A stretch of DNA of 39,612 nucleotides from assembly GCA_003154055.1 (NCBI GenBank), contig PMCH01000363.1, positions 7,032-46,643 on the forward strand. The letters run 5' to 3'. Positions 23,965 to 31,283 of the stretch are shown here, piece by piece; position 1 is the first letter of the stretch, and each line of letters begins with the position of its first letter. The position numbers were made by a program, and so were the translations under genes. The notes under the pieces are model-generated. The model was not told the origin of the DNA. It ran no database searches and saw nothing but the letters and a program-made list of their open reading frames with translations. The stretch is from Acidobacteriaceae bacterium (GTDB lineage: Bacteria; Acidobacteriota; Terriglobia; Terriglobales; Acidobacteriaceae).

Positions 23965-25501
23965 CGAAGTCGCGACGCAATAAAGCCAGCGTCTTTCCGC
24001 TTTGGTTACGTACTCGAACCAGTAGCGGCATGCTCCCCGGGAGCGAGTGGGTGGCGCACCCGTGACACGGGTCATAAGCTCGGAACGCCATCTCCACTCG
24101 GTTGAGGACACTCTCAGGAACGTCCGCGCCGGAGATCAGTCCTTTGGCAGCTTTTTCCACGCTCATCGCCATGCGGGCAGAGTTGTTTTGTGTGGCAACG
24201 ATCAAGTTGGCCTTTTGGATCAGTCCATTTTCGTCCGTCTGGTAGTGGTGGACGAGTGTTCCGCGCGGCGCTTCCACCACCCCGATCCCTTCCCGGGGCT
24301 TCTCTGTCGGCAGAACGCGTATAGCCGGGTCTGTCAGTTGCGGGTCAACAGCCAGTTCCTTCATGCGTTCCGTGGCGTAGAGCAATTCCACCAAACGCGC
24401 CCAGTGGTTTGCGAGCGTGTAATGCACCGGCTTGCCTCCCAGAGTCGAGAAGAACTTCTGATAGGCCTCGTGGGCGAGCGGCGTGGTCATACCGTCGCTG
24501 ACATTTAGGCGCGCCAAAGGTGCCACGCTGTAAATGCCGCTGTCGATGCCCTCCCGGAAGCCATTCCACCCGACTTGCTTGAGGTAACAGAACTTCACAT
24601 AACTCCAGGGCTCGACGTGTTCCGCGATGTGTTCCAGGTATTGCTCGGGTGGGAACCTCTTCCATTCCTTTCCGTCGGGCGTGACGACGCGGATCGGACC
24701 GTCGTAGAAATTGACCCGATTACAGTCGTCCACCATGCCCATGTAGTAGGTACGGTGCGTATAAACATCGGCGAGGATCAGGCTCACATAATCCGTGTTC
24801 TTGAGAACTACATCTTCGAACAGCTGGAGCGTGAACTTCGCAAATTCGACGCCCTCCGCGGCTACCTCCTGAAATTGTCTCTGCATGTCGGGAGTCACGC
24901 GCTTCGCCACGCCACCGGGCAAGCCGAAGACCGGATGTACAGCTTTCCCGGCAACGAGTGCGATCAGTTCGCGCCAGCGCCGACGCATCGCGATCACTTT
25001 TTTGCCGGTTTCGACTCCAACTTTTCCGATCACGCCGAGCACGTTTCGTTCGGTAGGAGGCGCGTCCGGGCCCACGACGAAGTCCGGCCCACCCAGAAAG
25101 TAAAAGTGAAGAGCATGATCCTCGGCCATGAAGGTGTTGTAGACGAGTTCCCGGATTTTCTTTGCAGCCGGCGGCGGATCCACGCGATACAGGCTGTCGA
25201 GAGCCTTGGTCGCCGCCATGTGGTGCGCGGTGGGACAGACGCCGCAAATACGCGAAGTGATCTGCGGCATCTCCTCAGCGGGACGGCCTTGCACGAACTT
25301 TTCGAAACCGCGCAGCTCGGGCACCTGGAAATAGGCTCGTTCGACCTGTCCGGCTTCGTCCAGGAAAATGTCAATCTTGCCGTGTCCCTCCAGACGAGTG
25401 ATCGGATCAATCGTGATGCGCCGGCGCGTATAGCCGGCGTTGGCTTTTGCAGCACCTTCTTGCCACGTATGGTGCAGGATTTGTTCCTTCTCTTCGGGCA
25501 T
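23942..25501 (-). CDS. mvhA: [NiFe]-hydrogenase large subunit, MvhA-like (group 3c type)
   Basis: 519 residues, cytoplasmic H2-activating subunit. ITIDPITRLEGHGKIDIFLD opens the protein. The L1 motif RICGVCPTAH (84-93; C86 and C89) and the L2 motif DPCHGCATH (477-485; C479 and C482) supply the four Ni-Fe ligands. A 34-residue extension after H485 is the expected substrate of the maturation protease. The sequence as a whole resembles F420-non-reducing hydrogenase (Mvh) large subunits, and the MvhG, MvhD and Hdr neighbours agree. The ATG at 25501 is chosen over GTG 25507 because GAGG sits at ideal distance before it, leaving 7 bases after the small-subunit stop. Confidence 0.93.
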   Translation of the reverse strand: MPEEKEQILHHTWQEGAAKANAGYTRRRITIDPITRLEGHGKIDIFLDEAGQVERAYFQVPELRGFEKFVQGRPAEEMPQITSRICGVCPTAHHMAATKALDSLYRVDPPPAAKKIRELVYNTFMAEDHALHFYFLGGPDFVVGPDAPPTERNVLGVIGKVGVETGKKVIAMRRRWRELIALVAGKAVHPVFGLPGGVAKRVTPDMQRQFQEVAAEGVEFAKFTLQLFEDVVLKNTDYVSLILADVYTHRTYYMGMVDDCNRVNFYDGPIRVVTPDGKEWKRFPPEQYLEHIAEHVEPWSYVKFCYLKQVGWNGFREGIDSGIYSVAPLARLNVSDGMTTPLAHEAYQKFFSTLGGKPVHYTLANHWARLVELLYATERMKELAVDPQLTDPAIRVLPTEKPREGIGVVEAPRGTLVHHYQTDENGLIQKANLIVATQNNSARMAMSVEKAAKGLISGADVPESVLNRVEMAFRAYDPCHGCATHSLPGSMPLLVRVRNQSGKTLALLRRDFDGSVHRE

Positions 25502-25508
25502 AGCCACC

Positions 25509-26498
25509 TCACATGGAAGCTTGCACCTCGTTCGATCTTTTTCGCCGTAAGAACGATCCTGGCAAGCCGTAGCGATAGAAGGTTCCCACCGGATCCGGAA
25601 TCGTATTCAGGACCCGATCAATTTCAGCATCTTCCTTGCTCTCCACCAGGGACGCGAGGCAGGAAAGGATTTTTGCACCCTGGTCGCGGACGCGGCTGGT
25701 GGGACCGCAGCAACCCGTACACGGCATATTGCCCCGGATGCACGCGGCCTCGCAGCCAGAGCGCGTCGCTGGACCCATGCAAACCAACCCTTGGGCCAGC
25801 AGGCAAGTCTGCTCATCGATGATCAGATCCTGGGTCCGTTTAAATTCTGCGATGGATAACGTTTCTGGCTTCGTGTCCTTGCGTGGGCATTCGTCACACA
25901 ACGCACAATCGGGAGCAAACACCGTGCCCTTGGCTGGGAGATCGCCGCCCAGTAGAGTCTGCAGTGCGGTGCGGAGTATCCGTGGCGGCGGCGGACAGCC
26001 GGGGACGTAGTAATCAACGTCCACGATCTGGTCGAGCGTCCTCACAGTGTTATGAAATCCAGGCAGCACCACGGTGTGCCCGTCATCGTGGTGAGACGTC
26101 ACCGGAAGAACACTCTCGGGATTCACCGTGCTGGGTGATTCGAGATAAACCGTCCGCAAGATGCTTTCCCGGTCGAACAGATTGGCCAGACCGGGAATTC
26201 CGCCCAAGTGCGAACACGATCCGAACGCCACCAGCAATTCGGACTTGCTTCTCAACAGCCGTGCCATCTCCTCTTGTTCTGTCGTCCGAACGGCGCCGTT
26301 CAAGAAGGTTGCCGTGATCGAGCCATCCGGCATCGCCTCGACATCCTTTCGTTTGAAGTCGAGAGCTACGGGCCAGAAGACAATCTCCACGGCAGCAATG
26401 ACGTCCAGAAGGCCTTCGGCTAGATCGACGACGGTCTCGTCGCAGCCGCCGCAAGACGAGCACCAGTAGAAGGCGATTCTTGGCTTCGTCGCTAGCAC
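25509..26498 (-). CDS. mvhG: [NiFe]-hydrogenase small subunit, MvhG-like
   Basis: 329 residues, Fe-S electron relay of the hydrogenase. The N-terminal WCSSCGGCDE (12-21; C13 and C16), GSCSHLGG (about C95) and VPGCPPPP carry the proximal cluster ligands. Cys-rich segments CALCDECPR, GLVCMGPATRSGC and GNMPCTGCCGP suit two further [4Fe-4S] clusters. There is no Tat signal, so it is cytoplasmic, as in group 3 enzymes. The GTG start at 26498 is preceded by GAGGAGG and overlaps the mvhD stop by 7 bases, indicating translational coupling. The C-terminal tail after PDPVGTFYRYGLPG is basic. Confidence 0.92.
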   Translation of the reverse strand: MLATKPRIAFYWCSSCGGCDETVVDLAEGLLDVIAAVEIVFWPVALDFKRKDVEAMPDGSITATFLNGAVRTTEQEEMARLLRSKSELLVAFGSCSHLGGIPGLANLFDRESILRTVYLESPSTVNPESVLPVTSHHDDGHTVVLPGFHNTVRTLDQIVDVDYYVPGCPPPPRILRTALQTLLGGDLPAKGTVFAPDCALCDECPRKDTKPETLSIAEFKRTQDLIIDEQTCLLAQGLVCMGPATRSGCEAACIRGNMPCTGCCGPTSRVRDQGAKILSCLASLVESKEDAEIDRVLNTIPDPVGTFYRYGLPGSFLRRKRSNEVQASM

Positions 26499-26974
26499 AC
26501 AGCCACCTCCTCGCGGATGTCCTCCGTCTCCGCGTCCAGCTGAAGGGGACCAAGCGCGCGGACTTTCTCGACCATGTCGTTGATGACGCTCCGCACCCGG
26601 TCACCCTCGGCCGCGGAAATCCATTCCAGGCGGAAACGCTCTTCCTCGATTCCCATCTGCCGCAGTACGCACTTGAGCAGGTGATAGCGCCGAAGAGTCT
26701 TGTAATTGCCTTCCTGGTAGTGGCAGTCGCCGGGATGGCAGCCGCCAATCAGCACGCCATCTGCTCCTTGCGCAAAGGCATCCAGCACAAACTGCGGATC
26801 CACCCGACCGGAGCACATCAGGCGGATCACACGCACATTGGGGGCGTACTTCATGCGCGAAGTACCGGCCAGGTCCGCGGCAAGATACGTACACCAGTTG
26901 CAGAAGAACGCCACGATTCGAGGCTCAAATGCTGCTTGCAACAACGGGGCGCGACTGAGTTGGCGATTACGCAT
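26492..26974 (-). CDS. mvhD: MvhD-like [2Fe-2S] subunit linking hydrogenase to HdrA
   Basis: 160 residues. FFCNWCTYLAADLAGTSRM (about 24-42; C25 and C28), RLMCSGRVDPQFVLDAFAQG (C54) and IGGCHPGDCHYQEGNYK (C79 and C84) are the hallmark MvhD/FlpD motifs. In methanogens MvhD carries a [2Fe-2S] cluster and docks the hydrogenase onto the HdrA flavoprotein. It begins inside the last codons of hdrA (8-base overlap) and ends inside mvhG, so stoichiometric production with both is likely. The longer open frame upstream is only an hdrA shadow. Confidence 0.93.
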   Translation of the reverse strand: MRNRQLSRAPLLQAAFEPRIVAFFCNWCTYLAADLAGTSRMKYAPNVRVIRLMCSGRVDPQFVLDAFAQGADGVLIGGCHPGDCHYQEGNYKTLRRYHLLKCVLRQMGIEEERFRLEWISAAEGDRVRSVINDMVEKVRALGPLQLDAETEDIREEVAVC

Positions 26975-28985
26975 AGGCCAGGACTCCTTCGATCTCCTCG
27001 AAAATCTCCTCATCCTCAAAGAAATTCTGCTGGATTGAGCCCGACGGGCACCCGGCCACGCAGGTTCCGCAGCCCTTGCACAGCACCTCGTTGATCGTGG
27101 CTTTCTTCTTCTCCTCCGCAAACGAGATCGCCTGGTAGGGACAGAGCGGAATGCAGCTCCTGCAACCGGAGCACGCATCTTCGGAGATGAACGCCGTGTA
27201 GGGTTCCAGTTCCACGAACTGCGCATCGATCAGCGCCATCGCCTCCGCTGCCGCCGCCCCCGCCTGAGCCACTGTGTCGGGAATGTCCTTGGGGCCCTGA
27301 CACGCTCCGGAGATGAACACCCCCTCGGTAAACGTACTGACCGGCGCGAGTTTCGGATGCCGCTCCAGGAACCACCCCTCACTCGAGCAACTGATGTTGA
27401 ACATCCGGCGAACTGCCTGCGCATCGGGCTGCGGCTCCATTCCAACCGAAAGCACGACCATGTCCACCGGAATACGGCGTACGAACGCCGCCAAGGTGTC
27501 TTCCGCGCGGATCACCAGCCTGCCTTTCTCAGAGGGATGGGCCGCCCAGTCCGTGACTTCCGCCACGCGCCCGCGCACGAAATGCACGCCTTCATCGAGC
27601 AGCCGGTCGTAGAACTCTTCGTACCCTTTCCCCGGCGTCCGCATATCAATGTAGAAGTTGTAGACTTCGGCGCCGGTCCGCTCCTTAACAAGGTGCGCCA
27701 GTTTGAGCGAGTACATACAGCACACCTTCGAGCACCAGCGGTTCGTGTTAGCGTCGCGGGACCCGACGCAGTGGATAATTCCGACCGCTTTGGGCCGCTT
27801 GCCGTCGCGCAGGACTAGCTCTCCGGCGGTCGGCCCAGCGGCATTGATCAGGCGCTCCACTTCCAGCGATGTGTACACGTTCGGATAGCGCCCGTAACCG
27901 TAATAAGGATTGCGGACGGGATCGAAAGTCTTGAACCCGGTAGCCAGGATGATGGTTCCAACCTCGATGTCCTCCAGCGTCTCCTTTTGGGTGAAGTCAA
28001 TGGCCTGGCGGTCCCCACATGCTTCCACGCAAGTTTTCTTACACTTCTTTGACTTGAATTCGATGCAGGTTTCGGGATCAATCACGACTTTCTGCGGCAC
28101 GGCCTGAGGGAACGGCAAGTAAACCGGCTTCCTCTTGCTCAAGCCCAGGTTGAATTCGTCGGGAGTCTTGCCTTCCTTGTAGACGCAAGCGGTGACGCAC
28201 TCCTGGCATCCGAGGCAGAGGTCTTCATGTATGTAGCGCGGTTTGCGCTTCACTTTGACCCGGTAGTTGCCCACATAGCCAGCGACTTTGACCACTTCGG
28301 AGTAGGTCCAAAGAGTGATGCCGGGATGTGATCCCACGGCGGTCATCTTCGGTGTAAGAATGCAGGCCGCGCAATCTAGCGTGGGAAAGGTCTTGTCGAA
28401 CATGGCCATGTGTCCGCCGATGGTGGGTTCGCGTTCGACAAGGTAGACGCGCTTGCCGGCCTCTGCGAGCGTCAGTGCAGCGTGAATTCCGGCGATTCCA
28501 CCACCCACGACTAACACGTTGGTATTGATAGGAACACGCCTCTTCTGCAATGGTTTGTGCAGGGAAACACGCCGCACTGCCGCCCGAACCAGGTCATTCG
28601 CCTTAGCCGTTGCTGCTTGCTTGTCCAGATGAACCCACGAAACATGTTCGCGAATGTTCACCATCTGGAGCAAAAACGGATTCAAACCGGCGCGGTCTAT
28701 GGTCCGGCGAAACGTGGGTTCGTGCAGTAGGGGTGAGCAGGAAGCAACGACGATGCGATTCAGACTGTGCTCCCGCACATCTTGCTGGATGAGTGCCTGC
28801 CCCGGGTCGGAGCACATGTACTTGTAATCCCGCGAGACAACTACGCCCGGCAACTCGGCCGCATATTCCGAGACCGCTCTAACATCCACCGTCCCGGCGA
28901 TGTTCGTTCCGCAATGACAGACGTATACTCCAACGCGCGCGCCGCCGGCGTTCGATCCGTTTGTCGGAGTGCGGGTCTCAGGCAT
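26967..28985 (-). CDS. hdrA: HdrA-like flavoprotein of heterodisulfide reductase, electron-bifurcating type
   Basis: 672 residues. An N-terminal Cys segment (VYVCHCGTNIAG, about 20-31) leads to an FAD-binding domain VLVVGGGIAGIHAALTLAEAG (GGGIAG 161-166). An HdrA-specific Cys pair lies in LDCAACILTPKM (C205 and C208). A ferredoxin-type site follows at C257, C260, C263, C267. Two C-terminal [4Fe-4S] ferredoxin sites are at C605/608/611/615 and C636/639/642/646. In methanogens HdrA splits H2-derived electron pairs between ferredoxin and heterodisulfide. The start is ATG 28985 with GGAGA upstream, overlapping the hdrB stop by 8 bases; a TTG at 29006 is less likely. All the expected cofactor sites appear present. 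Confidence 0.92.
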   Translation of the reverse strand: MPETRTPTNGSNAGGARVGVYVCHCGTNIAGTVDVRAVSEYAAELPGVVVSRDYKYMCSDPGQALIQQDVREHSLNRIVVASCSPLLHEPTFRRTIDRAGLNPFLLQMVNIREHVSWVHLDKQAATAKANDLVRAAVRRVSLHKPLQKRRVPINTNVLVVGGGIAGIHAALTLAEAGKRVYLVEREPTIGGHMAMFDKTFPTLDCAACILTPKMTAVGSHPGITLWTYSEVVKVAGYVGNYRVKVKRKPRYIHEDLCLGCQECVTACVYKEGKTPDEFNLGLSKRKPVYLPFPQAVPQKVVIDPETCIEFKSKKCKKTCVEACGDRQAIDFTQKETLEDIEVGTIILATGFKTFDPVRNPYYGYGRYPNVYTSLEVERLINAAGPTAGELVLRDGKRPKAVGIIHCVGSRDANTNRWCSKVCCMYSLKLAHLVKERTGAEVYNFYIDMRTPGKGYEEFYDRLLDEGVHFVRGRVAEVTDWAAHPSEKGRLVIRAEDTLAAFVRRIPVDMVVLSVGMEPQPDAQAVRRMFNISCSSEGWFLERHPKLAPVSTFTEGVFISGACQGPKDIPDTVAQAGAAAAEAMALIDAQFVELEPYTAFISEDACSGCRSCIPLCPYQAISFAEEKKKATINEVLCKGCGTCVAGCPSGSIQQNFFEDEEIFEEIEGVLAYA

Positions 28986-29853
28986 ACGCGATCTCCTTCG
29001 CTTCAAGCACCGGTTCGACTGGGACCAGACTCCGCTGTAGCCCGATCGTCGCCGCGGATGCGCCCAGCGCTAGCGCCATCAGTTGCGTGAAGTAGAGGAC
29101 CGGAATCGACAAGGGATGGCGAATGCTCCCAGCCTCCTTCTGAAAGCACTCCAGGTTGAACTGGCAAAGTGGACAAACGGTCGCGATGACATCCGCGCCG
29201 TTCATTTGCGCCTCCGCGATCAAGTAGCGGATGAGATGCAGCCCGATCTCGGGCAGCGTGCCCTTCTGGCTTCCCCCACAACAGCGGGTCTTAAGAGGGT
29301 AGGGGGCAACGGTCGCTCCGCAGGCCGCCAGGAGCTGGTCCATGGAGGTTGGGTTACGCTGGTCGTCGAACGTGGCGTAGGGCCTGACAATCTGACAACC
29401 ATAGTAGGGTGCGACCTTCAACCCCTTGAGAGGTCTCACTACCTTGGCAGCAATGGCTTCTAGCCCGATGTCGTTCAGGAAGACATCCAGCGGGTGGCGC
29501 ACCCGGACGCGATCGTGGTACTCAAGGCCGATCGCGCCCAGCGCTCGACTGACCACGGTTTTGATATCGGGATAGTCTCGGATGTAGCGCTGGGTCTTGT
29601 TGAGAACCAGGTAACAGGCAGCACAGGGAGCGATGATATCCATGCGCTCGCGTTCCGCCAGAGCCAGGTTCCGCGCTGCCAGTGCATAGGACGTCAGCTC
29701 ATCGACAGACAGATAGGTAGTGGCGCCACAGCAGTTCCAGTCGTCTAGTTCCTGAACCTCGATCGCCAAGGACCGGAACACCGCGAGCAATGACTCTTCG
29801 TAGGCCCGTCCCGTTCCCCGAAGCGAGCAACCGGGATAGTAGGCGTATTTCAT
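28978..29853 (-). CDS. hdrB: HdrB-like subunit with two CCG (cysteine-rich) domains
   Basis: 291 residues. Two classical CCG motifs for the non-cubane [4Fe-4S] clusters are complete: C9, C41-C42, C77 and C80 in the first, C153, C191-C192, C227 and C230 in the second (WNCCGATT and TRCCGGSQ). In methanogens HdrB reduces the CoM-S-S-CoB heterodisulfide. Bacteria normally lack those thiols, so the disulfide or other substrate here is unknown. The ATG at 29853 overlaps the hdrC TGA (ATGA), and the gene is translationally coupled on both sides. Confidence 0.92.
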   Translation of the reverse strand: MKYAYYPGCSLRGTGRAYEESLLAVFRSLAIEVQELDDWNCCGATTYLSVDELTSYALAARNLALAERERMDIIAPCAACYLVLNKTQRYIRDYPDIKTVVSRALGAIGLEYHDRVRVRHPLDVFLNDIGLEAIAAKVVRPLKGLKVAPYYGCQIVRPYATFDDQRNPTSMDQLLAACGATVAPYPLKTRCCGGSQKGTLPEIGLHLIRYLIAEAQMNGADVIATVCPLCQFNLECFQKEAGSIRHPLSIPVLYFTQLMALALGASAATIGLQRSLVPVEPVLEAKEIAYA

Positions 29854-30440
29854 AACGCCAACTCCTTCCTGGTCTCCGCAACCGAATCCAGCAACGCTAC
29901 GATCTCGTCCTGGCGCTGAATCTTCTCTTTCTTCGCGGGCATCCTTCCGGCTAGGAACAGCTTCCAGCCCAAACCGCTCATGCTGAGTAGTCGCCAGATG
30001 GCGGTACGCAGGAACACCCGTACGATCAGCCAGCTTTCCGTAATTCGTCCCGAGCCCCGGACCATGCGACAAAACTGCTGCGCCATGACTGGGATGGGAA
30101 AACGTTTGGGATAGAAGCGCTCCTCGATCGCTCGCTCTTTCAACGCATACATCAGGTGGGTGATATTGATCTTTTTCGGGCACTCGACCATGCACGCGTA
30201 GCAGGCGGTGCACAGCCAGATCGAAGAGCTACTGAGGACTTCCTCTTTGAAGCCCTCGCGCGAAAGATGCATCAATCGGCGGGGAGTGTAGTCCATGTAC
30301 AAAGAGAGTGGGCAACTGGCGCTGCACAACCCGCATTGCAGGCAATGACGGATCCTCTCGCCGCCGACCGTATGGCTGATCCAACGGGCGAATTCAGGGT
30401 CACGGTCAGCCTCGAACTTCACAGTGCGTTTCAGTTCCAT
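29850..30440 (-). CDS. hdrC: HdrC-like ferredoxin subunit
   Basis: 196 residues. Two [4Fe-4S] sites, CLQCGLCSASCP (C33/36/39/43) and CTACYACMVECP (C77/80/83/87), relay electrons between HdrA and HdrB. The C-terminal half includes a moderately hydrophobic stretch (SWLIVRVFLRTAIWRLLSMSG), which could be a weak membrane contact, and a basic tail. The ATG at 30440 follows GAGGTG. The order hdrC-hdrB-hdrA-mvhD-mvhG-mvhA is compact, with overlaps or gaps under 10 bases. Confidence 0.9.
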   Translation of the reverse strand: MELKRTVKFEADRDPEFARWISHTVGGERIRHCLQCGLCSASCPLSLYMDYTPRRLMHLSREGFKEEVLSSSSIWLCTACYACMVECPKKINITHLMYALKERAIEERFYPKRFPIPVMAQQFCRMVRGSGRITESWLIVRVFLRTAIWRLLSMSGLGWKLFLAGRMPAKKEKIQRQDEIVALLDSVAETRKELAL

Positions 30441-30527
30441 TGCGCACCTCGGTGCGGAGGCGGACTGTTTTCGGGGCGCCACCGCACTCAGCTCTCTGCT
30501 GCCCGGCCGCGTCCTGCTGTGTTCCTT

Positions 30528-30974
30528 TCAGGCGACCGCGGGAGTGGTCAACGAAACCATCTTGGCCCTGCAAACGAGATCTAGTTTCAAGGCGGCTGCA
30601 ATTGGGCACTCACGGCGCGCAGATTCCACGGCCTCCTGAAATCGACTGGACTGAGATTCCGTCGTGCGGACGGTGATTTCCAAGTGAGAGTTCGTGATCC
30701 GCCACTTCTCGTTGGCGTTGTCCAACGTCAGGACGGCATAGGTATCCACAACCGCCGGTTTTATGCCGACCTTGGCCATTTCGATGGCTACGGTTGTCGC
30801 CATACAGGAAGCAATTGCGGCGGCAAGCATTTCACAAGGAGAAGTGAGCCGCTCAAATCCGGCCAGTGATCCAAAGGCATAAGTCGCATTGTTTAGAACG
30901 CCACTGGGCGTAGAAACCGCCCCCTCTCCGGCATAAGGTCCACCCCTCCAGATTGCATGTGCTTCACGAAACAT
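30528..30974 (-). CDS. OsmC/Ohr-family thiol peroxidase-like protein
   Basis: 148 residues. SPCEMLAAAIASC (45-57) holds the peroxidatic Cys position (C57), and ARRECPIAAAL (C123) holds the resolving Cys, as in OsmC proteins that reduce organic hydroperoxides with thiols. It is the first gene on the minus strand of the hydrogenase cluster, 87 bases before hdrC, so the two are probably co-transcribed. It may protect the oxygen-sensitive Hdr/hydrogenase centres or handle a sulfur compound. The start is ATG 30974; the longer frame adds only a non-homologous stretch. Confidence 0.85.
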   Translation of the reverse strand: MFREAHAIWRGGPYAGEGAVSTPSGVLNNATYAFGSLAGFERLTSPCEMLAAAIASCMATTVAIEMAKVGIKPAVVDTYAVLTLDNANEKWRITNSHLEITVRTTESQSSRFQEAVESARRECPIAAALKLDLVCRAKMVSLTTPAVA

Positions 30975-31283
30975 TGCGGACCTCCCAGACCTGCAGGTGA
31001 AGTCGTGCCGTTGTCTCACTTAAGCCCCGTGTTGCGAGTCGGGCACATTCAGCTCTGGTCGGCTTTGGCACCCGAAACAGCACCCACTCACAGGCTGTGC
31101 ACAACCGCTGCAAGTATCCCGTTTGCCCCGGAACCTGTCGCTTATCTATGGGTTACCTCTGGATTACCAAAGGATTCCGTGGCTCGGGCTGAACCGCCCG
31201 TAAAATGTGATACTTGGCGGTACCACGAATTTCGTCACTTCGATTCTCCAACGGTGGTAGAGTTCGGCTGTGCGGGGGCGTCC
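30975..31283. promoter_or_regulatory. Divergent control region between hydrogenase cluster and regulator gene
   Basis: 309 bp without a gene, between the OsmC-like start (minus) and the winged-helix regulator start (plus). At 31151-31168 the words GGTTACC and GGATTACC repeat TTACC with an 11-base spacing, about one helical turn. That is the kind of direct repeat bound by OmpR/PhoB-type winged helices, so it may be the site of the adjacent regulator. No convincing sigma-70 or sigma-54 promoter could be assigned by eye. Confidence 0.4.

Noticed and set aside
24575..25822. 415-codon plus-strand open frame across the hydrogenase subunit genes
   Set aside because: It covers the end of one and the start of another conserved minus-strand gene and has no family features.
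31060..31085. Sigma-54-like TTGGCAC near 31064
   Set aside because: The matching GC element at the right distance is absent, so a promoter call is not supported.
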